DNA of 64,000 bases from Lachnoclostridium sp. An169 (GCF_002160525.1 NZ_NFKT01000027.1:1-64000); one strand, 5' to 3'. Positions 8,591-17,860 are shown, counted from the first letter of the stretch. Notes: generated from the sequence alone by a model not told the origin. Translations and numbers: made by a program.

Positions 8591-10027
8591 ATAGATTTTT
8601 GTCATATCCCCGTCAGTATCATCAAGCGCAGCGAGGGCCGTTCCGCTGTTGCCGCAGCCGCCTACCGCAGCGGAACCAAACTGACGAATGAATGGGACGG
8701 CCAGACCCACGATTACACCCGCAAAGGCGGCGTTGTCCATGCGGAAATCATGCTGCCCGCCCACGCCCCGCCAGAGTTTGCAGACCGCTACACCCTCTGG
8801 AACAGTGTGGAGCAGATCGAGAAAGCCAGGGACAGCCAGCTTGCCCGCGAGATCGAGGCGGCTTTGCCCCGCGAATTGTCCAGGGAACAGCAGCTTGCCC
8901 TTGTCCGGGCCTATGTGAAGGACAACTTTGTGGACAAGGGGATGTGCGCCGACTTCGCCATCCACGACAAGGGAACCGGCAACCCCCATGTCCATATCAT
9001 GCTGACCGTCCGGCCCCTGAAAGAAAATGGCGCATGGGGCGCGAAGTGCCGCAAGGCATATGACCTGGACGAGAACGGCCAGCGCATCCCGGACGGGAAA
9101 GGCGGCTGGAAGAACCACCGGGAGGACACCACCGACTGGAACGACAAAGGGAATGTGGAGATTTGGCGGGCAGCATGGGCGGCCTATACCAACCGGGCAT
9201 TGGAGGCCGCCGGTCAGCCTGCCCTGGTAGACCACCGCAGCTACAAGCGACAGGGAATTGATAAAATCCCCTCTGTCCACCTGGGGCCAGCGGCCAGCCA
9301 GATGGAGAAGCGCGGCATCCGCACCGACAAAGGGGAAGTCAACCGGCAGATCGCCGCCGACAACAAGCTGCTCAAGGAAATCAAGGCCCGCATTACCCGC
9401 CTCTACAACTGGTCTAAGGCTGAGGCCGAGAAGCCGGAGGGCCAGCAGCCCAGCATGATTGACTTGTGGGAGGCCCAGCAGCAGCTCAAGCGGCCTGACA
9501 CCCGCACCGGCAAAATCCGGGCTTTGCAGGAGAGCGCCGCCCTGTTCAGCTTTTTGCAGGCAAACGGCATCCAGTCCATGCAGCAGCTCCATGAAAAAAT
9601 CGCAGATATGAACACCCGCTACTATGACCTGCGGCGAGGGATCGTCAAGGCCGAGCGCCGGATCGCTGTCCTCACTGAGCGCGGGGAGATGTGGGCGCAG
9701 TACAACGAGTACAAGGCTGTCCATAAGCAGCTTGCCAGGGTAAAGCCGGAGAAGCGGGAACTGTTCGAGCAGCGCCACAGCCGGGAACTGATCCTCTATG
9801 ACGCGGCGGCCCGGTATCTGAAAGAACTGAAAGCCAGCGGCGAGGAACTTTCCCCGAAGGAATGGCAGCGCGAGATCGACCTGCTGACTGCCCAGAAGCA
9901 GGTGGACAGCATGGACATGAAGGCCATGCGGGAGGAACTGAAAGCCGTGGAACGGCTCCGCAAGGCCGCCGACCAACTGGCCCGGCAGGAACGGGACAAG
10001 CCCCGCGACCGAGGGCCAGAGCGGTAA
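8591..10027 (+). CDS. mobL: MobA/MobL family relaxase of E1 (apparent ATA start)
   Basis: About 478 residues. The N-terminal relaxase domain has IPVSIIKRSEGRSAVAAAAYRSG and, near residue 130, GNPHVHIMLTVRPL, whose histidines bind the metal for nicking oriT. The C-terminal half is coiled coil. The start is odd: AAAGGAGGTG (8575-8584) is followed after 6 bases by ATA, where relatives have a standard start. No ATG, GTG or TTG lies nearby downstream in frame, and the in-frame GTG at 8582 lies inside the ribosome site. Either AUA is used, or an ATG was lost by a G-to-A change and expression is low. Confidence 0.85.
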   Translation: MDFCHIPVSIIKRSEGRSAVAAAAYRSGTKLTNEWDGQTHDYTRKGGVVHAEIMLPAHAPPEFADRYTLWNSVEQIEKARDSQLAREIEAALPRELSREQQLALVRAYVKDNFVDKGMCADFAIHDKGTGNPHVHIMLTVRPLKENGAWGAKCRKAYDLDENGQRIPDGKGGWKNHREDTTDWNDKGNVEIWRAAWAAYTNRALEAAGQPALVDHRSYKRQGIDKIPSVHLGPAASQMEKRGIRTDKGEVNRQIAADNKLLKEIKARITRLYNWSKAEAEKPEGQQPSMIDLWEAQQQLKRPDTRTGKIRALQESAALFSFLQANGIQSMQQLHEKIADMNTRYYDLRRGIVKAERRIAVLTERGEMWAQYNEYKAVHKQLARVKPEKRELFEQRHSRELILYDAAARYLKELKASGEELSPKEWQREIDLLTAQKQVDSMDMKAMREELKAVERLRKAADQLARQERDKPRDRGPER

Positions 10028-10126
10028 AGGGTACGGCGTTTTGGCGACCCCTTTCAGGTGCGTCGCGTTTCACAACACCCCTTTGCACAGAACTGTCAAC
10101 ATTCACTCATGGAAGGAGATTGCCTT

Positions 10127-10303
10127 ATGAAGCAGATTATTTTACCCGTCACTGTCCACCTGAATATCCGCCTGCCCCTTGCCCTCTTGCAGCCGGAACC
10201 GGCAGACGCGCCCACCGGCCCGGAGCCGGAGGCCCATGCCTGCCACAGCTGCGGCAACTGCGGCGGGTGCGGGAAGTGCCAGCATGAAGAAAAGCAAGCC
10301 TGA
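10127..10303 (+). CDS. small Cys-rich protein, unknown
   Basis: 58 residues with GGAAGGAGAT before the ATG. The C-terminus is a dense cysteine cluster (CHSCGNCGGCGKCQH) that could bind a metal. I do not recognise the family. Its end overlaps the start of the Cys-rich VLP gene by 20 bases, so the two are probably coupled. Confidence 0.6.
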   Translation: MKQIILPVTVHLNIRLPLALLQPEPADAPTGPEPEAHACHSCGNCGGCGKCQHEEKQA

Positions 10304-10682
10304 ACCCATCCCCGTCATGGACTACCGCCAGTACCGCAGAGCGCGGCGGCTGGTACATGAGTGCTGCAACTATGACGGCGGCAACTGTATCGCGCTGGAT
10401 GATGGGGAGGAATGTGTCTGCGTCCAGTCCATTTCCTACTCCCTACTGTGCCGGTGGTTCCGGGCGGCGGTGCTGCCGCTGGACAGGGAACTGGAAACGG
10501 CCCTGTTCCACCGCCTGGACGCCAAGCGGTGCGCCGTCTGCGGGGCGCTGTTCACCCCCGGCTCCAACCGGGCCAAATACTGCCCGGAATGTGCGCCGAA
10601 AGTCCACCGGCGTCAAAAGGCTGAGTGCGAGCGCCGGAGAAGGGTACAGCGTGGACAATTAGAGGGCAAAAACCCCTTGTAA
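10284..10682 (+). CDS. Cys-rich VLP domain protein (E1 copy)
   Basis: 132 residues. It has CCNYDGGNCIALDDGEECVC, then SISYSLLCRWFRAAVLPLD, and a C-terminal zinc-ribbon-like CAVCGALF...YCPEC with a basic tail. This is the Cys-rich VLP family of Firmicute mobile elements. Paralogues lie at 37807 and 51552, one in each larger element. Function is unknown; the spaced cysteines suggest zinc binding. Confidence 0.85.
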   Translation: MKKSKPEPIPVMDYRQYRRARRLVHECCNYDGGNCIALDDGEECVCVQSISYSLLCRWFRAAVLPLDRELETALFHRLDAKRCAVCGALFTPGSNRAKYCPECAPKVHRRQKAECERRRRVQRGQLEGKNPL

Positions 10683-10795
10683 ATCAAGGCTTTTTCCGAG
10701 GGTGTCGGCGGGGGCCTGATAGATTTATCCTCTGGCCCCCAAAACGGCCCTCTAAATGCGTACAGAAGCCCAAAACGAACCCCAAGGAGGAACCC

Positions 10796-11545
10796 ATGTC
10801 AGACAATCGAAAATATTACTACCTGAAACTCAAAGAGAACTATTTTGACGATGACTCCATCGTGCTGCTGGAAAGTATGCAGGACGGTGTGCTGTACTCC
10901 AACATCCTGCTCAAGCTGTATCTGAAATCCCTGAAACACGGCGGGCGGCTCCAGCTTGACGAGAATATCCCCTACACGGCGCAGATGATCGCCACCATCA
11001 CCCGCCAGCAGATCGGCACTGTGGAGAGGGCCTTGCAAATCTTCCTGAAGCTGGGTCTTGTGGAAGTGCTGGACAGCGGCACTTTTTACATGAGCAATAT
11101 CGAGCTGCTGATCGGCCAGTCCTCCACCGAGGCCGAGCGAAAGCGGGCGGCGAGGCTTCAAAACAAGGCTCTTTCTGCGCCTCGGACAAACGGCGGACAT
11201 TTGTCCGACATTCGTCCACCAGAGATAGAGATAGAGTTAGAGAAAGAGATAGAGATAAAGAGAGAGATAGAGAAGGGACGCCCCGAAACGGGGCGCACCG
11301 CCCGCGCCTATGGCCGTTACCAGAATGTTTTCCTGACGGACGAAGAACTGGCAGACCTACAGGCCAGCTTTCCCACGGTATGGGGCCAGTACATCGAAAA
11401 GCTGTCCGAGTACATGGCTTCTACCGGCAAGCGGTATCAGAGCCATGCCGCCACCATCCGGCGCTGGGCCAGCGAGGACGCCAGGAAAGCGTCCCCGCCC
11501 TCTCGAAACCGGGATTACAGCGTAAAGGAGGATGAAACCGTATGA
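10796..11545 (+). CDS. replication initiator / replisome organizer-like protein (E1)
   Basis: 249 residues from the ATG at 10796 with AAGGAGG upstream. The N-terminal winged-helix (about 1-120, RKYYYLKLKENYFDDDSIVL) is of the phage replisome organizer N-terminal type. A Glu/Lys repeat follows (EIEIELEKEIEIK, about 141-160), then a C-terminal domain. The stop overlaps the DnaC-like gene (ATGA), the classic initiator plus helicase-loader pair. The E2 copy has the same length, and 66 bases (11192-11257) are identical in both although the genes are otherwise clearly diverged. Confidence 0.85.
   Translation: MSDNRKYYYLKLKENYFDDDSIVLLESMQDGVLYSNILLKLYLKSLKHGGRLQLDENIPYTAQMIATITRQQIGTVERALQIFLKLGLVEVLDSGTFYMSNIELLIGQSSTEAERKRAARLQNKALSAPRTNGGHLSDIRPPEIEIELEKEIEIKREIEKGRPETGRTARAYGRYQNVFLTDEELADLQASFPTVWGQYIEKLSEYMASTGKRYQSHAATIRRWASEDARKASPPSRNRDYSVKEDETV
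11192..11257. other. 66-base identical block inside rep gene, candidate replication origin
   Basis: This block is identical base for base to 23921-23986 in the E2 rep gene. Just upstream CGGACAAA (11183-11190) forms an inverted repeat with TTTGTCCG (11200-11207), and the purine-rich GAGATA repeats follow. Such conservation at silent positions points to a cis-acting site. Confidence 0.55.
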
Positions 11546-12405
11546 TTGAGATTACCGCAGAAATCCGGGCGCTGATCGACAAGGCAGCCGCCGGTGTGGA
11601 GCTGGCCGGGGACGAGTACATAGACCCGGCAGACGGTCTCATTCACTGTAAGAAGTGCGGCGGCCAGAGGCAGACTGTTGTGCCATGTTTTGGAAAACCG
11701 GGCTACTTCATGCCCCGCTGTATCTGCCAGTGCCAGCGGGAGGCCGAGGAACAGCGCAAGGCCGCCGAGGAACGGCAGCGCCGCATGGAGCGTATCAAGC
11801 GCCGGAAGGCTCAGGGTCTGCAAGACCGCTATCTGTACGACTACACCTTCGCCAACGACAACGGCCAAAATCCCCTAATGGACAAGGCCCGCGCCTATGT
11901 GGAGAACTGGAAAGAGGCTTACAAGAACAACACCGGCCTGCTGCTGTTTGGGGATGTGGGAACCGGCAAGTCCTTTTTCGCCGGTTGTATCGCCAACGCC
12001 CTGCTTGACCGGGATGTGCCGGTGCTGATGACGAACTTTCCCACCATCCTGAACCGCCTGACAGGGATGTTTTCCGAGGACAGGGCCGACTTTATCGCCA
12101 GCTTTGACGAGTACGAGCTGCTTATCATTGACGATTTGGGTGTGGAACGCAGCACCGAGTATGCGATGGAGCAGATGTTTTTCGTCATTGACAGCCGCTA
12201 CCGCAGCCGCAGGCCCATGATCATCACCACCAACCTGAAGCTGGCCGAACTCAAAAACCCGCCTGACCTGGCCCACGCTCGTATCTATGACCGTATTCTG
12301 GAACGGTGCGCCCCGATCCTCTTTGCCGGGAAAAACTTCCGGGAGGAAAACGCCGGGGCCACCAAGCAGGCGGCGAAAGACATTGTAAACCGTAAGCATG
12401 AGTAA
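11542..12405 (+). CDS. DnaC/IstB-like ATPase, helicase loader (E1)
   Basis: 287 residues. An N-terminal zinc-finger-like region has CKKCGG and CICQCQ. The AAA+ domain has Walker A GDVGTGKSFF near residue 137, Walker B LLIIDDLGVER and sensor ITTNLKLAEL. It is translationally coupled to the initiator at 10796 (4-base overlap). Together they would load host helicase during E1 replication or after transfer. Confidence 0.9.
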   Translation: MIEITAEIRALIDKAAAGVELAGDEYIDPADGLIHCKKCGGQRQTVVPCFGKPGYFMPRCICQCQREAEEQRKAAEERQRRMERIKRRKAQGLQDRYLYDYTFANDNGQNPLMDKARAYVENWKEAYKNNTGLLLFGDVGTGKSFFAGCIANALLDRDVPVLMTNFPTILNRLTGMFSEDRADFIASFDEYELLIIDDLGVERSTEYAMEQMFFVIDSRYRSRRPMIITTNLKLAELKNPPDLAHARIYDRILERCAPILFAGKNFREENAGATKQAAKDIVNRKHE

Positions 12406-12448
12406 TTTTGTGCCGGACGGCACAGCCCCGCCCGGAGAAAGGAGCGCC

Positions 12449-12640
12449 ATGAGCGAAGAAACCCGTACCATGCAGACCGCAGACACCACCACTACCAGAG
12501 CGCCGGAGGACGCCCCCGCGCTGGTAAAGAAAATCGGCAAGACCACCTACAAGGTGCGCGTCCATTTCAGCCAGACCAGCACTGAAACCATGAGCGACAA
12601 AATCAAGCGTATGCTCAAAAACGAGATACAGCAGATGTGA
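12449..12640 (+). CDS. TnpW-like transposon-encoded protein (E1)
   Basis: 63 residues from the ATG at 12449 with GAAAGGAG upstream. Core motif KKIGKTTYKVRVHFSQTSTE followed by a short helix (DKIKRMLKNEI). This matches the TnpW type of small proteins in Tn4451-like elements. Related copies are at 25122 and 47428. Function is unknown. Confidence 0.7.
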   Translation: MSEETRTMQTADTTTTRAPEDAPALVKKIGKTTYKVRVHFSQTSTETMSDKIKRMLKNEIQQM

Positions 12641-12717
12641 CCGGCTGATAAAGCCAGCCGCCTTGTGTTAAACTGATGATGGTACACACCAAAACTTTAG
12701 CCAAGGAGGACATGAAA

Positions 12718-13083
12718 ATGCTGTACGAAGAAACGGAAAAGAAAGAGATTGAGAGGGTTTACGCGGTGTTTGCCGACTACATCCGGGAAAGCCCGTATCT
12801 GGAATGGTTCTGGTCTGACAAGCTGGGCTATCTGCTTCTGAAAATCGGCGCGGAGAAGCGGTATATTGCGGAGAATGTAATCATCTATACCGCCGAGCAG
12901 CTTGCCCGGATACTGTTTTCCGAAGTGTCGATGGATGTGTTGCAGATGACCGGCAACGACCACACTGAACAGACCGCCGACCCTCTGGAATTGGCCGAGA
13001 TAAAGCGGCGCTGGCAACCCTTTCTTGAGCGGTTGCCGGAATACCAGACAGTTTGCGAAAAAATCCTTGCCGGGGAAAAGTAA
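12718..13083 (+). CDS. conserved hypothetical protein at the right end of E1
   Basis: 121 residues from the ATG at 12718; AAGGAGG is 8 bases upstream, better than for the ATG at 12712. Mostly helical and acidic, with YLEWFWSDKLGYLLLKI near the middle. I do not recognise it. It is the last gene of E1 and is followed by a terminator at 13112. Confidence 0.6.
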   Translation: MLYEETEKKEIERVYAVFADYIRESPYLEWFWSDKLGYLLLKIGAEKRYIAENVIIYTAEQLARILFSEVSMDVLQMTGNDHTEQTADPLELAEIKRRWQPFLERLPEYQTVCEKILAGEK

Positions 13084-13111
13084 CCCCACCCGCCTGAGTG
13101 TCAGGAGCATG

Positions 13112-13133
13112 AAAGTGCTTCTGGCACTTTTTT
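13112..13133 (+). terminator. terminator at the right end of E1
   Basis: AAAGTGC and GCACTTT pair around TTCTG and run into TTTTTT. Confidence 0.8.
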
Positions 13134-13169
13134 GTAGCTTTTTTGTGAATTTGATTAAAAAGTCCTTGA

Positions 13170-14012
13170 CAACTCGTTTCGGGCAAAACGGCAAAGTCAA
13201 TCCTTATTTCTTGCGGTGCGCGGCTTGCCCCTTTTGATATAGAGGAACTCCGGGAACTCATGTCCTATGATGAATTGGAACTTGACACATTGGGCGACCG
13301 GAAAACCGCGCTTTTCCTCATAATGAGCGATACCGACGACACTTTTAATTTTGTTATCGCTATTTTGCAATCACAGCTTTTCAACTTGCTTTGTGATAAA
13401 GCAGACGACGAATACAACGGCAAATTGCCTGTTCACGTCCGCTTTTTGCTTGACGAGTTTGCGAACATCGGACAGATACCCCGCTTCGATAAATTGATTG
13501 CTACAATCCGCAGTAGGGAAATGTCCGCTTCTATCATTCTGCAATCGCAGAGCCAGCTAAAAGCCATTTACAGGGACGCGGCAGAAATCATACTTGATAA
13601 TGCCGACAGCACCTTGTTTTTGGGAGGACGTGGGAAAAATGCAAAAGAGATTTCGGATAACTTGGGACGGGAAACAATCGACAGTTTCAACACTTCCGAA
13701 AATCGCGGCACGCAGGTTTCTCATGGACTGAATTATCAAAAATTAGGAAAGGAGCTGATGACACAGGACGAAATAGCAGTTATGGACGGTGGGAAATGTA
13801 TTTTGCAGCTACGCGGTGTGCGTCCCTTTTTAAGCGACAAATACGACATCACGAAACACCCGAACTACAAATACCTTTCCGACTTCGACAAAAGAAACGC
13901 TTTTGACGTGGAACGGTATATGTCTACCCGTCCGGCAATCGTAAAGCCCGATGAAGCCTTTGACATATACGAAATAGATTTGTCCGACGAGGACGCAGCC
14001 GCCGAAGAATAA
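13170..14012 (+). pseudogene. TraG/VirD4-type coupling protein, C-terminal fragment
   Basis: The frame opens at 13170 and matches coupling proteins from KTAKSILISCGARLAPFDI onward, through LDTLGDRKTALFLIMSDTD and the Walker B region RFLLDEFANIGQIP, to the normal C-terminus. The N-terminal membrane segments and Walker A are missing because E1 abuts the frame. An ATG at 13260 could give a 250-residue protein, but it could not act as a transfer ATPase. The intact protein would bring relaxase-DNA to the type IV secretion channel. Confidence 0.88.
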
Positions 14013-14076
14013 CGGCGGCATTTTTCATTTTCCATAACATTTTTTGAGCCGCACAACGGCAGAAAGCGAGGTTTAT

Positions 14077-14201
14077 ATGGATTTCTTTAACAGCGCAGTT
14101 GGTGTATTGCAGACTTTGGTTATCGCGCTTGGCGCAGGTCTTGGCATTTGGGGTGCCATTAACTTAATGGAGGGTTACGGCAACGACAATCCCGGAGCCA
14201 A
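14077..14201 (+). pseudogene. Maff2-family protein, 5' half (split by E2)
   Basis: Encodes MDFFNSAVGVLQTLVIALGA and onward to NDNPGA, the start of the small hydrophobic Maff2 protein found between TraG and VirB6. The match stops at GGAGCCAA (14194-14201). The rest of the protein resumes at 27122, in register. The join would read GCC AAA AGC CAG, restoring an intact gene of about 72 codons. Confidence 0.92.
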
Positions 14202-14310
14202 TGCTCATGTACGGTAAAGTATCACAAGAAAATTATGTCGAATTGACAGCCGCCTCCGCTATACCGAATAAGGAAATAAAGAGTCCTCAAATTTTGCGCT
14301 ACTAAATGAA

Positions 14311-14338
14311 GACGAGCGGAAGTAATCTCCCGCTCGTC
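14311..14338. other. hairpin downstream of tet(40)
   Basis: GACGAGCGG pairs with CCGCTCGTC over a 10-base loop. It lies just past the tet(40) stop on the minus strand. There is no strong T-run, so it is a weak terminator at best. Confidence 0.4.
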
Positions 14339-14359
14339 AGTAAACTTAACTATGCCATA

Positions 14360-15580
14360 TCAATCCCGCTTCTTTCCCGCCACCGGCACTAAGAACAGCG
14401 CGGGCAACAGCAGGAAAGCGGTACAGACCAGCCCCCAGGGTATGGACACCTGCTGGGCTACCAGCCCCACAATAGGCCCGCCGATGATCTGCCCGAAAGA
14501 GTCCAGCTGTCCGCTGGTGGAAAAGACTGTGGCGCGCATTTTCTCATCCACATGGTCGTTCATCCAGGCGGCCAGCACAGGCTCCTTGATGGTGCGCATA
14601 AGCCCCGCCAGCAGGAACACCAACAACATGAACCAAAAGCTCCGCCCCACCGCGAAGAGAACCAGGCACAGGATATACCCGGCGCTGGTGGACATGACCA
14701 CACTGGTTCGGCTGACAGTCCCTTTTTTCTCCATGCGGGCGATGAGCAACTGAGAAGCCAGAATACCTAAGCCGTTGCCGATAAGACTGATAACACCGAA
14801 CCAAGTGACGCTGTTCAGCGGCCCGATAACGGGTATTACCGTGTCATCCAGAAAATGAGCGGTGGAGAGCCGGTCAAAGCCTTCACTGGCAAGTCCCCCG
14901 CATAGTGTGATTGCTAAGAGCGCCAGCAACACAGGTGCGCCTTTCACAAAGCCCAGGTTGAGCTTGAACAGGCAGACAAAGTCTTTAAGCAAGCCCTGCC
15001 GTTCCTCAATAGCAGGGGAGAAGTTGGTTTCTGGCATGATGCGAACCATCACCAGCCCCAACAACAAGCACAAACTGCCCCCCAAGATGACAGGCATTTG
15101 CAGGTTTATGTTTCCCAGCAGTGTGCCCAGCACCACGCCCAGAACGCCGCCGATTTGCCCCATTTGACTGCCCCGCAGGAACACCTTGTCTATGGGTTTG
15201 TCCTCTTCCTCCGAGGCAATCCACGCCTCCAGAGCGCCGGTGATGAAGGTATCACCGCAACCCCAGACAACCTGGGCCAGCAGAACCGGCGCGAACCACG
15301 GTAGCGCACCCTCCATCAGAAAGCCCAGGCCGTAGAGGAACATTCCAATCAGCACCGAGCGCCGACGGCTATACAAATCCGCCACCACACCGGTGGGTAT
15401 CTCGAACAGAAAGCAGGAGGTCTCCAGAACCGTCCCTACCAGGACAAGCTGGAAAGCATCCAGCTGCACCACCTCCAGGTGGTACACGATGGAAAGCACT
15501 GTGGACATAGAAACCGCCAGGGAACAGACAAATCGGAACAGCAGGTAGACAGAATATGCCTTTGAATTTTTAGCAAACAT
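14360..15580 (-). CDS. tet(40): Tet(40) tetracycline efflux pump
   Basis: 406-residue major facilitator protein with about 12 membrane segments. Recognisable stretches include VVADLYSRRRSVLIGMFLYG and FSTSGQLDSFGQIIGGPIVG, and the length equals that of Tet(40). It exports tetracycline in exchange for protons. AGGAGA precedes the ATG. It lies 286 bases downstream of the ribosomal protection gene on the same strand, the known tet(O/32/O)-tet(40) arrangement in gut Clostridia. It is probably read from the same attenuated promoter. Confidence 0.92.
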   Translation of the reverse strand: MFAKNSKAYSVYLLFRFVCSLAVSMSTVLSIVYHLEVVQLDAFQLVLVGTVLETSCFLFEIPTGVVADLYSRRRSVLIGMFLYGLGFLMEGALPWFAPVLLAQVVWGCGDTFITGALEAWIASEEEDKPIDKVFLRGSQMGQIGGVLGVVLGTLLGNINLQMPVILGGSLCLLLGLVMVRIMPETNFSPAIEERQGLLKDFVCLFKLNLGFVKGAPVLLALLAITLCGGLASEGFDRLSTAHFLDDTVIPVIGPLNSVTWFGVISLIGNGLGILASQLLIARMEKKGTVSRTSVVMSTSAGYILCLVLFAVGRSFWFMLLVFLLAGLMRTIKEPVLAAWMNDHVDEKMRATVFSTSGQLDSFGQIIGGPIVGLVAQQVSIPWGLVCTAFLLLPALFLVPVAGKKRD

Positions 15581-15866
15581 GAAGTTACATTCTCCTAGTA
15601 TAATAATGGTGTAGTCAAGAACGACTACTGGTTAATAGTTACAAAGTCCAATCTAATAAATCTATATAGATATAACGGAAGGAGGAGTTCCCCCTCCATC
15701 AGAAGTTATAGGACATATTTACCGTGTCTGAGGTTTCCTTAATGCACCAGACAAAATATAGAGGTATAATCACTGAAGGCAGGATCATTGACGTTTCCTC
15801 CTTGGGAGCCGGCCTTCTGGGATATTTCGCAATAGCCAGCAATGAACGCTTGCATTGCGCAAGACG
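15581..15866. other. spacer between tet(32)-like gene and tet(40)
   Basis: No gene seen. On the minus strand it holds a short GGAGGGGGAACTCCTCC hairpin near 15685 and AT-rich sequence before the tet(40) ribosome site. No clear terminator follows the ribosomal protection gene, which fits read-through into tet(40). Confidence 0.5.
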
Positions 15867-17786
15867 TTACATTATCTTCTGAAACATATGCCGGATCTTG
15901 TCTAAACGGCTGTTCGGGCGGCGTGGCTGAAATACAGGCTCGCCGGAAGTTTCCTGATACCCTTTTAATTCTGTAATGCAGACACTTCTTCCATTTGTAT
16001 AAAAATTCAGATCATTCCTATATTCACCGATACAACGGGCAGGGATTTCACCCTTAAAAATAACTTCATCTTTTTCAAGTCTGGTTGATTCAATGATTGC
16101 GCAATACTTTGGTGCATCATTATAAGCCCGTGAAAGATATTCCTGCGGTGCAAAAAGGGTAAAGGAAAGGTATGGTTCCAACAGTTGTGTCCCTGCTTTT
16201 TTCAATGCCTGCTCCAACACGACAGGCGCAAGAAAACGAAAATCAGCGGGGGTGCTGACCGGGCTGTAATAAACTCCATAATCAAAACAAATTTGGCAGT
16301 CTGTCACTCCCCAGCCATATAAGCCCTGCTCCATTCCATAACGCACACCCTCCATGACGGCATTTTGAAAACTTTGGTTTAAATAGCCGAGAGATACCTC
16401 GCTTTTATATTGTGTTCCGCTTCCAACAGGAAGCGGTGTTACAGTCAAACCAATAGATGCCCAAAACGGATTCGGCGGCACTTCAATATGAATCGTGCAG
16501 CTCGCTTTTTTTTGCGGTCTTTCCAGATAAATAACCGAAGGCTCTTTCATAGCCACGCCCACATGATATTTTTCTTCTAATAGCGAACAAATAACTTCTA
16601 ACTGTACTTTTCCCAAAAAAGATAACATAATCTCATGGGTAACAGTATCAATGTCAAAATGCAAAAGAGGGTCTGTATCAGCAATCTCTGCGAGGGCATT
16701 TAACAGGGCTTCCCTTTGCTCCGGCTTTTGCGGCTCTACCGTTGTCCGAAGTAATGGCATGGGATTATCAATCCGTGTTTTGTGAGGCAGGAGTTTTTCA
16801 TTTCCCAGGATATCGTTCAGTTTCAAAGTATCATCAGCTAAAATAACAATTTCTCCCGGACAGGCATGGTCAGCCGGGACGATTTCACCATTTGACGGAA
16901 TACACATTTCTGTAATCTTTATTTTTTCCTTTTTTGACAGCAGCAGGGTATCCCGTAAATGGAGCGTCCCATGATACAGGCGTAAATAAGAAAGCCGTTT
17001 TTTCCGCTCTGTATACTCAACCTTAAAAACATATCCACATAATTCAGACTGAATATCGTCCGTTTCTGTAATGAAAGTTTCTATAATCGCTTCAATCAGT
17101 TTTTCTGTTCCTAAATTGTCTTTTGCACTCCCATGATAAACAGGAAACAAAGAGCAGCATCTGGTTCTTTTGCACTTTTCATATTGTAATTCCTGTATAT
17201 CCAAAGAATCCTCTGCAACATATCGTTCTAATAGTTCATCGCTTCCGGAAATAATCATATCCCATTTGTCTAAATCAGAAATATCGGTCATGGTTATCTT
17301 TGGCGACAGGGAAACCTCCTGCATGACAATCATATCACTGGTAAGTTTATCTTTAATGCTTTGGTAAACACACTGCAGGTCGATCCCATTTTGGTCTATC
17401 TTATTTATAAAGATAATTGTCGGAATGTCCATTTTCTGAAGCGCATGGAATAATATACGGGTTTGTGCCTGTACGCCGTCTTTTGCTGAAATGACTAAAA
17501 CAGCTCCGTCAAGGACAGATAAAGAGCGGTATGCTTCGGTTAAAAAATCCATATGACCGGGAGTGTCCACGATATTGATTTTATAATCATTCCAATAAAA
17601 AGAAGTAACCGCTGTCTGAATGGTAATTCCCCGTTGCCGTTCCAAAATCATAGTGTCTGTTCTTGTGGTCCCTTTATCCACGTTTCCCTGTTCCGCAATC
17701 GCTCCACTGGTGTATAGCAGACTTTCTGTCAATGTAGTTTTTCCTGCGTCTACATGGGCCAGAATGCCGATATTGATTATTTTCAT
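15867..17786 (-). CDS. tet(32): ribosomal protection protein, Tet(32)-type
   Basis: 639-residue translation-factor GTPase that removes tetracycline from the ribosome. G1 AHVDAGKTT (10-18), G3 DTPGHMDF, G4 NKID near 128, and the C-terminal [15 protein letters not shown] shared by Tet(O), Tet(W) and Tet(32). The N-terminal third differs from Tet(O) as I remember it (for example AEQGNVDKG), and adjacency to tet(40) also favours tet(32). A Tet(O)/Tet(W)-type or mosaic allele remains possible without alignment. GGAGGACAATCAC precedes the ATG. It is controlled by the leader and hairpin at 17824-17890. Confidence 0.9.
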   Translation of the reverse strand: MKIINIGILAHVDAGKTTLTESLLYTSGAIAEQGNVDKGTTRTDTMILERQRGITIQTAVTSFYWNDYKINIVDTPGHMDFLTEAYRSLSVLDGAVLVISAKDGVQAQTRILFHALQKMDIPTIIFINKIDQNGIDLQCVYQSIKDKLTSDMIVMQEVSLSPKITMTDISDLDKWDMIISGSDELLERYVAEDSLDIQELQYEKCKRTRCCSLFPVYHGSAKDNLGTEKLIEAIIETFITETDDIQSELCGYVFKVEYTERKKRLSYLRLYHGTLHLRDTLLLSKKEKIKITEMCIPSNGEIVPADHACPGEIVILADDTLKLNDILGNEKLLPHKTRIDNPMPLLRTTVEPQKPEQREALLNALAEIADTDPLLHFDIDTVTHEIMLSFLGKVQLEVICSLLEEKYHVGVAMKEPSVIYLERPQKKASCTIHIEVPPNPFWASIGLTVTPLPVGSGTQYKSEVSLGYLNQSFQNAVMEGVRYGMEQGLYGWGVTDCQICFDYGVYYSPVSTPADFRFLAPVVLEQALKKAGTQLLEPYLSFTLFAPQEYLSRAYNDAPKYCAIIESTRLEKDEVIFKGEIPARCIGEYRNDLNFYTNGRSVCITELKGYQETSGEPVFQPRRPNSRLDKIRHMFQKIM

Positions 17787-17823
17787 GTGATTGTCCTCCC
17801 TTTACAGCCCCAAAGGGCATAAA

Positions 17824-17860
17824 AATCCCCAGCAGTAAAATACTTTTACCACTGGGGATT
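17824..17860 (-). terminator. attenuator hairpin of the tet(32)-type gene
   Basis: On the minus strand AATCCCCAG and CTGGGGATT pair, with an inner GTAAAA/TTTTAC stem, then TTTTTATG. The position and sequence match the tet(M)-type transcription attenuator that follows the leader peptide. Confidence 0.88.

Noticed and set aside
8309-9976. 555-codon open frame on the minus strand
   Set aside because: It is the antisense of the MobL gene, has no ribosome site and encodes low-complexity Leu/Gly-rich sequence; it is a product of high GC codon use.
11219-11275. GAGATAGAGATAG run as a simple satellite
   Set aside because: It is part of the rep coding frame (Glu/Ile/Lys codons) and is identical in a diverged homologue, so it is treated with the conserved block.
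12398-12448. Upstream extension of the TnpW-like gene of E1
   Set aside because: The extra 17 codons overlap the DnaC-like gene and the GAAAGGAG site lies before the ATG at 12449.
15867-17786. Assignment as tet(M), tet(O) or tet(W)
   Set aside because: The N-terminal and central sequences differ from what I recall of these, and tet(40) lies next to it; tet(32) fits best, though a mosaic cannot be excluded without alignment.
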